NCBI RefSeq assembly: GCF_005938675.2
Contig: NZ_VCCH02000025.1
Span: 1-64,000 of the forward strand
Reading direction: 5' to 3'
Length of the DNA stretch: 64,000 nucleotides
Source: Mycobacterium sp. KBS0706
GTDB taxonomy: Bacteria > Pseudomonadota > Alphaproteobacteria > DSM-16000 > Inquilinaceae
Position numbers and translations under genes: made by a program. Positions 17,776 to 26,405 of this stretch are shown piece after piece. Position 1 is the first letter of the stretch, and each line of letters starts with the position of its first letter. A model generated the notes under the pieces. The model saw only the letters and a program-made list of their open reading frames with translations, searched no databases and had not been told where the DNA came from.

Positions 17776-19182
17776 ATGGCGCAACCCACATCCCGGGCCG
17801 CGGCCCCCCGCGCGGCCGCAGCCGCCCCTCGCTTCACCGCCGACGACGCCCGCAAGCTGGTCCAGGAGGGCGGCTACAACCACGTCAAGGTGGCGCTGAC
17901 CGATGTCGACGGCATCCTGCGCGGCAAATACATGTCGCGGGAGAAGTTCTTCTCGTCGTTGGAGAAGGGCTTCGCCTTCTGCGACGTGATCGTCGGCTGG
18001 GACAGCCACGACCAGCTCTACGACAACGCCCGCTACACCGGCTGGCACACCGCCTATCCGGACGCGCCGGTGCGCGTCCTGCCGGAGACGATGCGCCGCC
18101 TGCCCTTCGAGAACGACCTGCCCTTCTTCCTATGCGAGCTGGCCGACCAGGCCGAGGCGGTGTGCCCGCGCGCGCTGCTGCGCCGGATGCTGGACAAGGC
18201 CGCCGACATGGGCTTTGGCCTGAAGGCGGCGTTCGAATACGAGTTCTTCCTGTTCGACGAGACGCCGCATTCGGTGCGCGAGAAGCACTACCGCAACCTG
18301 ACCAACCTGACGCCGGGCTTCTTCGGCTATTCGGTGCTGCGCAACACGGTGTGGTCGGACCTGTATCACGAGCTGCTCGGCACCATGCAGGCGCTGGACT
18401 GCGAGATCGAGGGGCTGCACACCGAGACCGGCCCGGGCGTGCTGGAGGCGGCGATCGCGGTCGATGACGGCCTGGCCGCAGCCGACAAGGCGACGATCTT
18501 CCGCACCTTCACCAAGGTGATCGCCCAGCGCAACAACCTGATGGCCACCTTCATGTCGAAGTGGTCGAACGAGGTGCCGGGGCAGAGCGGCCACATCCAC
18601 ATGTCGCTGGTCGACGGCAAGGGCAAGCCGATCTTCCACGACCCCAAGGACCCGCACGGGATGAGTGCTGTCATGCGCCATTTCGTGGCCGGCCAGCAGG
18701 CGCTGATGCCGGAGTTCCTGGCGATGATCGCGCAGACGGTGAACGCCTATTCCCGGCTGATCCCGGGCTTCTGGGCGCCGACCTCGGCGACCTGGGGGGT
18801 GGAGAACCGGACCACGGCGCTGCGTGTGATCCAGGGCGGGCCGAAGAGCCAGCGGGTCGAGTTCCGCATCGCCGCCGCCGACGCCAACCCCTATATCGTC
18901 CTCGCCGCGGCGCTGGGCGCCGGCCTCTGGGGCATTGAGCAGAAGCTGGAGCTGGGCGCGCCGGTCAAGGGCAACGCCTACGCCAAGACCTTCCCGCGCA
19001 AGTCGGAGCTGCCGCGCACGCTGTGGGACGCGGCCCAGCGGCTGCGCGGGTCGAAGACCGCGCGCGGCCTGTTCGGCGACGACTGGGTGGAGCATTTCGC
19101 CGCGACCCGCGAATGGGAGGAGCGCGAATTCCGCAAGCACATCACCGATTGGGAGCTGGCACGGTACTTCGAGATCATTTGA
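17776..19182 (+). CDS. Glutamine-synthetase-family gamma-glutamyl ligase
   Basis: 468 residues. The beta-grasp N-domain contains VKVALTDVDGILRGKYMSRE. Catalytic-domain motifs are AAFEYEFFLFDE (metal-binding glutamates), TETGPGVLEAAIAVDD, QSGHIHMSL (histidine loop), ENRTTALRVIQGG and RVEFRIAAADANPYIVLAAA. The sequence is closer to GlnT/PuuA-type ligases than to housekeeping GlnA, since the adenylylation loop is not recognisable. It probably joins glutamate to an amine. A 16-residue Ala-rich leader precedes the domain. GGAG lies 11 bases before the ATG. An SDR and an EamA gene follow closely. Confidence 0.9.
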   Translation: MAQPTSRAAAPRAAAAAPRFTADDARKLVQEGGYNHVKVALTDVDGILRGKYMSREKFFSSLEKGFAFCDVIVGWDSHDQLYDNARYTGWHTAYPDAPVRVLPETMRRLPFENDLPFFLCELADQAEAVCPRALLRRMLDKAADMGFGLKAAFEYEFFLFDETPHSVREKHYRNLTNLTPGFFGYSVLRNTVWSDLYHELLGTMQALDCEIEGLHTETGPGVLEAAIAVDDGLAAADKATIFRTFTKVIAQRNNLMATFMSKWSNEVPGQSGHIHMSLVDGKGKPIFHDPKDPHGMSAVMRHFVAGQQALMPEFLAMIAQTVNAYSRLIPGFWAPTSATWGVENRTTALRVIQGGPKSQRVEFRIAAADANPYIVLAAALGAGLWGIEQKLELGAPVKGNAYAKTFPRKSELPRTLWDAAQRLRGSKTARGLFGDDWVEHFAATREWEEREFRKHITDWELARYFEII

Positions 19183-19248
19183 GACCGTTGGTTGGGTTCG
19201 CCCTGGCGAACCCGACCTACGCCTCGACCTGACCCGAAGGAGCGTTCC

Positions 19249-20025
19249 ATGGATCTCGGCCTGACCGGAAAGACCGTGCTGGTGACCGGCGGATCGAAGG
19301 GCATCGGCCTGGCCTGCGCCAAGGCGTTCCTGGCGGAAGGCGCCAGGGTGGCCATCGTCTCGCGCGCCCAGGCCAATCTCGACCGCGCCGCGGCCGGCCT
19401 GCCGGGCGTCGTCGCCGTTGCCGCCGATCTCACCGACGCCGCGGCCGCCCTGTCGGCGGTGGAGGCGGCCGAGCGCGCCCTGGGCCCGATCGACGTGCTG
19501 GTCAACTCGGCCGGCGCCGCCCGCCGCACCCCGGCCGATGAGCTGACCCCTGCCGCCTGGCGGGCGGCGATGGACGCCAAGTTCTTCTCCTACGTCAACG
19601 TCATCGACCCGGTGGCGAAGCGCATGGCCGCGCGCGGCACCGGCGTCGTGGTCAACGTCATCGGCAATGGCGGCAAGGTGCCGTCCACCGTGCACATCGC
19701 CGGCGGCGCCGCCAATGCCGCGCTGATGCTGGCGACGGCCGGCCTCGCCCTCGCCTATGCCGGCAAGGGCGTCCGCGTCGTCGGCCTGAACCCCGGCCTG
19801 ACCGAGACCGAGCGGGTCGCCGAGGGGCTGCAGGCCGAGACCCGGCTGCACGGCATCACCCTGGAGGAGGCCCGGCAGCGAGCAGTGTCGCGCATCCCGC
19901 TCGGCCGCGGCGCGCAGCCGGAGGAGATCGCCGACGCCGTGCTGTTCCTGGCCTCGGCCAAGGCCAGCTACATCACCGGCGTCAACATCACCATGGACGG
20001 GCTGCAGAGCCCGGTGGTCGTCTGA
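19249..20025 (+). CDS. SDR-family protein lacking the YxxxK catalytic pair
   Basis: 258 residues. The nucleotide loop TGGSKGIG is at 13-20 and NSAG at 86-89, so NAD(P) binding seems intact. At the catalytic position, where classical SDRs have YxxxK, this protein reads GGAAN (152-156), with glycine for tyrosine and asparagine for lysine; the usual serine region reads NVIGNGG. The C-terminal SYITGVNITMDG is standard. It therefore belongs to an atypical SDR subgroup with altered or no classical oxidoreductase activity. GAAGGAG precedes the ATG. It lies between the ligase and transporter genes in one direction. Confidence 0.88.
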   Translation: MDLGLTGKTVLVTGGSKGIGLACAKAFLAEGARVAIVSRAQANLDRAAAGLPGVVAVAADLTDAAAALSAVEAAERALGPIDVLVNSAGAARRTPADELTPAAWRAAMDAKFFSYVNVIDPVAKRMAARGTGVVVNVIGNGGKVPSTVHIAGGAANAALMLATAGLALAYAGKGVRVVGLNPGLTETERVAEGLQAETRLHGITLEEARQRAVSRIPLGRGAQPEEIADAVLFLASAKASYITGVNITMDGLQSPVVV

Positions 20026-20039
20026 CGGCCGGCGGCCGG

Positions 20040-20945
20040 ATGGTGACGAACGCCGGATCCAGGACGCCCGGGGTTTCCGTCCAGGGGCTGGGGCTGCTGG
20101 TCGCGACCAGCCTGATGTGGGGCTTCAACTGGCCCCTGGTGAAGTACCTGCTGGCCGCGCTGCCGCCCTTCTCGATCCGGGCGGCGAGCGGCCTGATCGG
20201 CACCGCCCTGGTGCTGGCGATCGCCCTGGCCCGCCGCGAATCCCTGGTGCCGCCGCGCGGCCAATGGGGCCGGCTGTGCCTGGCCGCCTCGCTCAACGTC
20301 ACCGCCTGGATGGCGCTGACCACGCTGTCGCTGCTGTGGCTGCGAGCGTCGGAGACCACGATCCTGGCCTACACCCTGCCGATCTGGGCCGCCCTCTTGG
20401 CCTGGCCGCTGCTGGGCGAACGGCCGACCATGCGCCGCGGCATCGGCCTGGTGCTCGGCCTGTCCGGCATCGTGCTGCTGGTGGCGCATGGCACGCCGGG
20501 CGAGAGCGACATCGCCGCCAAGCTGCCGGGCGTGGCCCTTGCCCTGGCGGGGTCGATGCTGTTCGCGCTCGGCACCGTGCTGGCCAAGCGGGCGCCGGTG
20601 GCAATGCCGCCGACCGCGCTGGTGGCGTGGCAGACCGGGCTCGGCCTGCTGCCGCTGCTGCTGGTCTGGCTGCTGCTGGAGCAGCCGGATTTCGGCGGGC
20701 TCGACGCCGGCCACTGGGCGGCACTGGTCTATGGCGGCGCCCTCGCCTTCGGCCTCGCCTATGTCGCCTGGTTCGCGGCGCTGCGCCGGCTGCCGGCCTC
20801 GATCGCCACCATCGGGTCGCTGCTGGTACCGGTGGTCGGCGTCCTGGCCTCGGTGGCGCTGCTGGGCGACCCGTTCGGCCCGCGCGAGGCCGGCGCCCTG
20901 GCCCTGACCCTCGGCGGCGTCGCGCTTGCGACCTTCGCGCGGTGA
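20040..20945 (+). CDS. EamA/DMT-family transporter
   Basis: 301 residues with ten hydrophobic segments in two EamA halves: LGLLVATSLMWGFNWPLVKY starts the first and ALALAGSMLFALGTVLAKRA the second. Family members export amino acids or other metabolites across the inner membrane. It starts 14 bp after the SDR stop, so it is likely part of that operon. A clear intrinsic terminator lies about 100 bp downstream. Confidence 0.88.
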   Translation: MVTNAGSRTPGVSVQGLGLLVATSLMWGFNWPLVKYLLAALPPFSIRAASGLIGTALVLAIALARRESLVPPRGQWGRLCLAASLNVTAWMALTTLSLLWLRASETTILAYTLPIWAALLAWPLLGERPTMRRGIGLVLGLSGIVLLVAHGTPGESDIAAKLPGVALALAGSMLFALGTVLAKRAPVAMPPTALVAWQTGLGLLPLLLVWLLLEQPDFGGLDAGHWAALVYGGALAFGLAYVAWFAALRRLPASIATIGSLLVPVVGVLASVALLGDPFGPREAGALALTLGGVALATFAR

Positions 20946-21047
20946 CGCCATTCATCGAGAACCGCAAAAATTCGGAATAGAGCGCAACCCTGCATCGTCT
21001 CTCTATCGGGGGGTGCGAAAGCTCCCTTCCACCACTGGACCCCTCAA

Positions 21048-21075
21048 CCCCGCCTCCTCCGGCGGGGTTCTTTTT
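21048..21075 (+). terminator. Rho-independent terminator, possibly the 3' end of a small RNA
   Basis: CCCCGCC (21048-21054) and GGCGGGG (21061-21067) pair around the loop TCCTCC, followed by TTCTTTTT. Just upstream, GGGTGC-GAAA-GCTCCC forms a second hairpin with a GNRA loop, followed by CTCCCTTCC-like pyrimidine-rich sequence. Both loops resemble anti-Shine-Dalgarno segments, so 20946-21075 may encode a small RNA or a 3'-UTR-derived RNA; no convincing own promoter was seen. The terminator also ends the EamA operon. Confidence 0.85.
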
Positions 21076-21104
21076 GGGCCGTTCCGGACGCACTGCTGCA
21101 GGCC

Positions 21105-21608
21105 CTACGCCCATTCCTGCATGAGCGACGGCCCGGCACCGGTGGCTCGGTCGAGCGCCCGCCACCGGCTGAGAGAAACGACACCGTGCTCCGGGCGAGG
21201 CTCCTCGGGGAGACATGCGATGAATTCCAGCGAGTGGCCGTCAGGATCGTCGAAGAAGACGCTGGCCGCCGGCATCCAGGAGAAGACGATCGGCTCGGTG
21301 GCGGGATGACCGAATGCCGGCCTCGGCTCGACCCCGGCCTTGCGCAGGGCCGTCATCGACCGATGCAGGTCCTCCAGATCGACCCTGAAGGAAATGTGAA
21401 GCCGGAGGCGCAGCGGAGACGAGTGGATCGACCAGAGCCCCAGCATGCTTCGTTCCCTGGCCCCGACCCAGAAGAACGCGGCATGACGATCCGGCACCCT
21501 GTGGGCCAGTTCGAGCCCCAGCACGTCCCGATAGAACGCGATCGAGCGATCGAGATCGCTGACGGTCAGGTGGGTTTCATAGAGAGACTGGATCGGAACA
21601 ACCGCCAT
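21105..21608 (-). CDS. VOC (glyoxalase/dioxygenase fold) protein
   Basis: 167 residues with one vicinal-oxygen-chelate module: YETHLTVSDLDRSIAFYRDV starts the fold (metal-ligand histidine in ETHLTV), and ASVFFDDPDGHSLEFIACLP ends it (glutamate ligand near LEF). Members include glyoxalases, dioxygenases and antibiotic-binding proteins; the substrate cannot be set. GAAAGGGAG precedes the ATG at 21608. It is co-directional with, and 52 bp downstream of, the FMN reductase gene. Confidence 0.88.
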   Translation of the reverse strand: MAVVPIQSLYETHLTVSDLDRSIAFYRDVLGLELAHRVPDRHAAFFWVGARERSMLGLWSIHSSPLRLRLHISFRVDLEDLHRSMTALRKAGVEPRPAFGHPATEPIVFSWMPAASVFFDDPDGHSLEFIACLPEEPRPEHGVVSLSRWRALDRATGAGPSLMQEWA

Positions 21609-21660
21609 GACGGCTCCCTTTCTCGATTGGAGAGTGATTTCGGATCGCATCGAAACCCGC

Positions 21661-22236
21661 CTACGCCCGCGCCTCGGCATAGGGGGCGACGGCGCGGGCC
21701 TGGCGCAGGGTCGTCGCCCACCAGCGCAGCGCCTTCAGCATCACCGCCATGGCGGCGGTGGTCTGCTCCGGCTCGACCAGCCGCCCGGAGGCATCGAAGC
21801 GGCGCGGGGCGAAGGCCAGGCTGACCGTGTCGCGCAGGGTCACCGCGTGCAGCTCGGCGAAGACCAGGCGCAGTTGCTCCACCGCCCGCAAGCCGCCGGA
21901 GATGCCGCCATAGCTGACGAAGGCGACCGGCTTGGCCTGCCATTCGGCATAGGCGCAGTCGATCATGAACTTCAGCACGGCCGGATAGGCGTGGTTGTAT
22001 TCCGGCGTGACCACGACGAAGGCTTCGGCCCGGTCGATGCGCTCGCGGAAGGCGGCGACGCCCTCCCCGTCCCGCCGGCCGCTCCAGTCCGGCAGGCCGA
22101 GCATGCGCGGATCGATCGGGTCGAGCGCGAAACCGCCGGCCCGCTCGATCTCGCCGGCCGCCCAGCCGGCGACGGTGTCGCAGAATCGGCCGTCGCGGAC
22201 GCTGCCATAGATCAGGCCGATGCGGAGTTGGTCCAT
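21661..22236 (-). CDS. NADPH-dependent FMN reductase family protein
   Basis: 191 residues of the flavodoxin-like reductase fold. RIGLIYGSVRDGRFCDTVAG is the flavin phosphate loop, VVVTPEYNHAYPAVLKFMID is the family hallmark, and VSYGGISGGLRAVEQLR closes the flavin site. Such enzymes reduce FMN, quinones or azo compounds using NADPH. A MerR/SoxR-like inverted repeat lies 43 bp upstream, suggesting stress-responsive expression. The VOC gene follows in the same direction. Confidence 0.9.
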   Translation of the reverse strand: MDQLRIGLIYGSVRDGRFCDTVAGWAAGEIERAGGFALDPIDPRMLGLPDWSGRRDGEGVAAFRERIDRAEAFVVVTPEYNHAYPAVLKFMIDCAYAEWQAKPVAFVSYGGISGGLRAVEQLRLVFAELHAVTLRDTVSLAFAPRRFDASGRLVEPEQTTAAMAVMLKALRWWATTLRQARAVAPYAEARA

Positions 22237-22278
22237 GATGTGCCCCTCGATGGTGACGAGTCGGGGGCACGCTACAAG

Positions 22279-22294
22279 TTCAAGTAAACTTCAA
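22279..22294. promoter_or_regulatory. SoxR/MerR-like inverted repeat
   Basis: TTCAAGT-AA-ACTTCAA, an inverted repeat with one mismatch per arm, embedded in ACAAGTTCAAGTAAACTTCAAGTC. It resembles the CTCAAG/CTTGAG boxes bound by SoxR-type MerR proteins and lies upstream of the FMN reductase gene. No MerR gene is in the window. Confidence 0.4.
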
Positions 22295-22338
22295 GTCTAG
22301 AGATTTCTCGCGGCGATGTTGCCGAGGATCAAGCACCG

Positions 22339-23340
22339 CTACAGGGTGATCAGCGTGCCCCTGCCCGACCGACGGGCGTGGCGATAGGCGAGGTCTGCCG
22401 CCACCATGTCCTCCATCGCCGTCCCCATCGCCTTGTAGACCGTGATCTGATCCGCCGAAACACGGCCCGGCCGCCGCGCGAGCAGCATGTCGCCAAGCGT
22501 GATGCCGGTGTCCGGGTCGAGGCCGGCCAGTTCGCAGGACCCCACGGGAGTAGGCTCGAAAGCGTCCCTGGTCTCGACATAGAGCGTGGCCCCGTGCACC
22601 AGGACGACCGGCAATTCGCCGCCCGGTGGCGCGACCCCGACCGAGGTGACATGCGTGCCCGGCCGGACCCAGCCGGCGTCGATCACCGGCTCATAGGAAT
22701 GGGTCGCCAGGGAGACCACGTCGGATGAGCGGATGGCCGCTTCCAGCTCCGCCGTCGGGATGACGCCAGGATGGCGCCCGGCCAGGGCCGCGGCGTCCTC
22801 GAAGCGCTTCGAGGCGACGCGGATCTCGGCGAAATCCCGCACCAGCGGCAGCAGGGCGAGATGCTGGTCGGCCTGCACGCCCGCCCCCACCACGGTGGCC
22901 ACCCTGGCGTTCCGGCGGGCGAGCTCGCGCACCGACAGCACTGCGGAGCCGGAGGTCCGCACCGCCGTGATGTAGGTACCGTCCATGATGCAGACCGGTA
23001 GGCCACTGGCCGGGTCGAACAGGTGGATGGTGGCGAGATGGCTGGGAATGCCCTTGCCGATGTTGCCTTCGAAGACGTTGACGATCTTCACCGTTAGATT
23101 CATGCCGTCCGTCCAGGCCGGCATCGCCAGGGAATAGCCGGCCTGCGGGACGTCGAGCTGCGGCCGCGCCGGGGTGACGACCCGGCCCAGCGCCAAGGCC
23201 CTGAAACCAGCAGCCAGGGCCTCCAGCAGTTGAAGCGGGTCGATGCACGCCCGGACATCCGCCTCGCTCAACGTCAAGATCCTGGTCTCTCCCTTCGACA
23301 GCGACGGGAGAGCGATCGAAACAGCCTCGGCCTTCAGCAT
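22339..23340 (-). CDS. Ornithine cyclodeaminase/mu-crystallin family protein
   Basis: 333 residues. The N-terminal substrate domain includes LTVKIVNVFEGNIGKGIPSH (conserved lysine region) and the Rossmann domain carries VATVVGAGVQADQHLALLPL. ATHSYEPVIDAGWVRPGTHV and VGVAPPGGELP fit the family. Members are NAD-dependent ornithine cyclodeaminases, alanine or imine dehydrogenases, or imino-acid reductases; the exact activity cannot be told. AGGAGG lies just before the ATG at 23340. An Lrp/AsnC gene is transcribed divergently and probably controls it in response to an amino acid. Confidence 0.88.
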   Translation of the reverse strand: MLKAEAVSIALPSLSKGETRILTLSEADVRACIDPLQLLEALAAGFRALALGRVVTPARPQLDVPQAGYSLAMPAWTDGMNLTVKIVNVFEGNIGKGIPSHLATIHLFDPASGLPVCIMDGTYITAVRTSGSAVLSVRELARRNARVATVVGAGVQADQHLALLPLVRDFAEIRVASKRFEDAAALAGRHPGVIPTAELEAAIRSSDVVSLATHSYEPVIDAGWVRPGTHVTSVGVAPPGGELPVVLVHGATLYVETRDAFEPTPVGSCELAGLDPDTGITLGDMLLARRPGRVSADQITVYKAMGTAMEDMVAADLAYRHARRSGRGTLITL

Positions 23341-23489
23341 TCTCAGCCTCCTGACAGCCGGCCCCGGTCGGGAACCGGCATGATTGATGCCGACAAGGCT
23401 ATTGCGACCAACCGCGCGATTAAATACGTTGATTTTGATATTTTTGAGTGAAATCAGAACCACAATATCTGTTGGAAAGTGTTTTTGGC
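23341..23489. promoter_or_regulatory. AT-rich divergent promoter region of the Lrp/cyclodeaminase pair
   Basis: This gap is much richer in A/T than its surroundings, notably 23415-23470 with runs such as GATTTTGATATTTTTGAG. Lrp-family proteins favour such degenerate AT-rich sites, and the layout (regulator divergent from an amino-acid enzyme) is typical. No exact operator can be defined by eye. Confidence 0.4.
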
Positions 23490-23951
23490 ATGAGCGATCT
23501 CGACGGAGTCGACCGCACGCTTCTGCGGCTGCTGCAGGAGGATGGACGCCGCACCACCCTCGACCTTGCCGGGCGGGTGGGCCTGTCGCCCACCGGGACC
23601 AGCCAGCGGGTCAAGCGGCTGTTCCGCGAGGGCTTCATCACTGCGGTCCGGGCCGTGCTCGATCCCGGAAAGCTGGGGCGAGGGACGCTGGTCTTCATCC
23701 AGGTCCGGCTCGACCACACCGCCCCGCAGGTCTTCGATCATTTCGCCGAGGCCGTGCGGCGGGCACCGGAAATCCTGGAGTGCCACATGGTGGTCGGCGG
23801 CTTCGACTATCTGGTCAAGGCCCGGATCGCCGACATGGCGGCGTTCCAGGACTTCCTGCAGCGGGTCATCCTGCCCCTGCCGGGCGTCAGGGAGACCCAC
23901 ACCTACGCGTCGATCGCCAATGTGAAACCGGACGCGCCGCTGCCCGTTTAG
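23490..23951 (+). CDS. Lrp/AsnC-family transcriptional regulator
   Basis: 153 residues from the ATG at 23490, preceded ten bases upstream by GGAAAG; an in-frame ATG at 23448 would add 14 unconserved residues. LDGVDRTLLRLLQEDGRRT starts the helix-turn-helix domain, with recognition helix LSPTGTSQRVKRLFREGFI. The RAM ligand domain carries VVGGFDYLVKARIADMAAFQ and LPLPGVRETHTYASIANVK. The likely target is the divergent cyclodeaminase-family gene. Confidence 0.93.
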   Translation: MSDLDGVDRTLLRLLQEDGRRTTLDLAGRVGLSPTGTSQRVKRLFREGFITAVRAVLDPGKLGRGTLVFIQVRLDHTAPQVFDHFAEAVRRAPEILECHMVVGGFDYLVKARIADMAAFQDFLQRVILPLPGVRETHTYASIANVKPDAPLPV

Positions 23952-23960
23952 CCACCTGTC

Positions 23961-26405
23961 CTACCCCTTCACCCGCTCCATCCGGGGATCGTAGAGCGGC
24001 TCGAGATGGACGCGGCACGGCACCCGCTCGGTCGCGACCTCCAGCTCATAAACACTGCCCAGCAGCGTCGCGCGGTCCAGGCCGGCCGGGTCGCGGACAT
24101 AACCGAGGCCGATCGGCTTGCCGATCGTGTGGCCGAAGCCGCCGCTGGACAGCCAACCGGCCGGCTTGCCGTCGCGCAAGATGGTCTCGCGGCCCAGCAG
24201 CACCACCGCCGGGTCATCGACCGTGAAGGTGGCGAGGATCTTGCGCAGCTTCTGCCCACGCTGCGCCTCCAGCGCCTCGCGCCCCAGGAAGGGGATGGCG
24301 GATTTCAGCTTCACCGCCCAGCCGAGCCCGGCCTCCAGCGGCGTGTGGTCCGGCCCGATGTCGCTGCCCCAGGCGCGGTAGCCCTTCTCCAGCCGCAGCG
24401 TCTCGATCGCACGGTAGCCGCCATTGACGATGCCGTGCTCCGCCCCCGCCGCCATCACTGCTTCATAGACGCCGACGGCAAACTCGGTCGGGATGTGCAG
24501 CTCCCACCCCAGCTCGCCGACATAGGTGATGCGCAGCGCCAGCACCGGGGCGCCGGCGACGGCGATCCGCTTGACCCGGCCGAAGGGGAAGGCGGCGTTG
24601 GAGACGTCGTCGCGGGTCAGCGCCTGGAGAACATCTCGCGCCTTCGGCCCCATCAGGCTGAGCACGGCATGGGCCGAGGTGACGTCGACCAGCTGCGCGT
24701 CGGCGCCCGCCGGGATGCTGCGCGCGATCCAGTCGAAATCATGGGTGGCGAAGGCGGTGCCGGTGGTGATGTGGTAGCGGTCCACCGCCAGCCGGGCGAC
24801 GGTCAGGTCGCATTCGATGCCGCCCCGCGGGTTCAGCATCTGAGTGTAGGTCAGCGCGCCCGGCGGCCGCGACACGTCGTTGGCGCAGATCCAGGACAGC
24901 ACCGCCTCGGCGTCCCGCCCGACCAGGGCGAATTTGCCGAAGGAGGACTGGTCGAACACCACGACACCCTCGCGGGCCGCCCGATGCTCGCGCGCCACCG
25001 CGTCGAACCAGCTCGGCCGGCCGAAGCCCGGGGTCTCCTCCGCCGCCTCGCCCGGCGCGGCGAACCAGTTCGGCCGCTCCCAGCCCAGCCTCTCGCCGAA
25101 GCAGGCCCCTTGCGCCTTCAGCCGGTCGTAAAGCGGCGAGCGGCGCAGCGGCCGGGCGCTGGCATGCTCCTCGTTCGGCCAGGCGATGGCGTAGTGCTTG
25201 CCGTACAGCTCCAGCGTCCGCTTGCGCACCCAGTCGACATCGGCCTGGCCCCGGCCGAAGCGGCGGATGTCGACCGGCCACAGGTCGTAGGGCGGCTCGC
25301 CGCCGGCGATCCATTCCGCCAGCGCCTTGCCGGCGCCGCCGCCCGAGGCGATGCCGAAGGCGTTGAAGCCGGCGCCGACATAGAAGCCGCGCAGCTCCGG
25401 CGCCTCGCCGAGGATGAAGTTGCCGTCGGGGGTGAAGCTCTCCGGCCCGGCGATCAGCTCCCTCACCCCGGCCGTCTCCAGCGCCGGCACGCGGCCCAGC
25501 GCCAGCTCCATGATCTGCTGGAAATGGTCCCAGTTCGGCTGGAGGAGCTGGAAGTTGAAGCCCTCCGGGATGCCGTCGACCGCCCAGGCGATCGGGTTCG
25601 GCTCGTAGCCGCCCATCACCAGCCCGCCGACCTCCTCCTTCCAGTAGGTCAGCCGGTCGGGGTCGCGCAGCGTCGGCAAGGTGCGGGTCACGCCCGCGAT
25701 CGGCTCGGTCACCATGTACTGGTGCTCGACCGACACCAGCGGCACGTTGACACCGACCCTGCGGCCGAGCTCGCGCGCCCATTGCCCGGCGCAGTTCACC
25801 GCGGCCTCGCAGGCGATGCGGCCGCGGCTGGTGACGACCGCCGTCACCCGCCCGTCCTTCGTCTCGATGCCGGTGGCCTCGGTGTCCTCCCAGATCGCCA
25901 CGCCGGCCATGCGCGCGCCCTTGGCCAGGGACTGGGTGATGTCGGACGGGTTGGCCTGGCCATCGGTCGGCAGGAAGGCCGCGCCGACCAGGTCGTCGAC
26001 CCGCATCGGCGGCCACAGATCCTGTGCCTCCTGCGGCGTCAGCAGGTGCATCTCGAGACCGAAGCTGCGGGCCGTGGTGGCCTGGCGCTTCAGCTCGGTC
26101 CAGCGCGCCTCGGTGCAGGCCAGGCGCAGGCCGCCATTCATCTTCCAGCCCGTGGCCAGGCCGGTCTCGCGCTCCAGCTCGGTGTAGAGCCGCACCGAAT
26201 GGCCGAGCAGCTGGGTGATGTTGGCGCTGGAGCGCAGCTGCCCGACCAGCCCGGCGGCATGGAAGGTCGAGCCGGAGGTCAGCTTGTGCCGCTCGATCAC
26301 CACCGTGTCGGCCCAGCCCAGCCTGGCGAGGTGATAGGCGGTCGAGACGCCGACGATGCCACCGCCGATGACCACGGCGCGGGCCTGGGTGGGAAAGCTG
26401 GTCAT
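23961..26405 (-). CDS. FAD-dependent oxidoreductase/GcvT fusion, dimethylglycine dehydrogenase-like
   Basis: 814 residues in two parts. The N-terminal DAO domain (about 1-430) has AVVIGGGIVGVSTAYHLARL for FAD binding, SGSTFHAAGLVGQLRSSANI at the likely flavin-linkage region, and FYVGAGFNAFGIASGGGAGK at the end. The C-terminal GcvT/aminomethyltransferase domain contains FGKFALVGRDAEAVLSWICA, YVGELGWELHIPTEFAVGVY and YRAIETLRLEKGYRAWGSD. This layout matches dimethylglycine and sarcosine dehydrogenases, which demethylate N-methylated amines onto folate. Its start overlaps the stop of the kinase gene by four bases (ATGA), so both are co-translated. Confidence 0.9.
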   Translation of the reverse strand: MTSFPTQARAVVIGGGIVGVSTAYHLARLGWADTVVIERHKLTSGSTFHAAGLVGQLRSSANITQLLGHSVRLYTELERETGLATGWKMNGGLRLACTEARWTELKRQATTARSFGLEMHLLTPQEAQDLWPPMRVDDLVGAAFLPTDGQANPSDITQSLAKGARMAGVAIWEDTEATGIETKDGRVTAVVTSRGRIACEAAVNCAGQWARELGRRVGVNVPLVSVEHQYMVTEPIAGVTRTLPTLRDPDRLTYWKEEVGGLVMGGYEPNPIAWAVDGIPEGFNFQLLQPNWDHFQQIMELALGRVPALETAGVRELIAGPESFTPDGNFILGEAPELRGFYVGAGFNAFGIASGGGAGKALAEWIAGGEPPYDLWPVDIRRFGRGQADVDWVRKRTLELYGKHYAIAWPNEEHASARPLRRSPLYDRLKAQGACFGERLGWERPNWFAAPGEAAEETPGFGRPSWFDAVAREHRAAREGVVVFDQSSFGKFALVGRDAEAVLSWICANDVSRPPGALTYTQMLNPRGGIECDLTVARLAVDRYHITTGTAFATHDFDWIARSIPAGADAQLVDVTSAHAVLSLMGPKARDVLQALTRDDVSNAAFPFGRVKRIAVAGAPVLALRITYVGELGWELHIPTEFAVGVYEAVMAAGAEHGIVNGGYRAIETLRLEKGYRAWGSDIGPDHTPLEAGLGWAVKLKSAIPFLGREALEAQRGQKLRKILATFTVDDPAVVLLGRETILRDGKPAGWLSSGGFGHTIGKPIGLGYVRDPAGLDRATLLGSVYELEVATERVPCRVHLEPLYDPRMERVKG

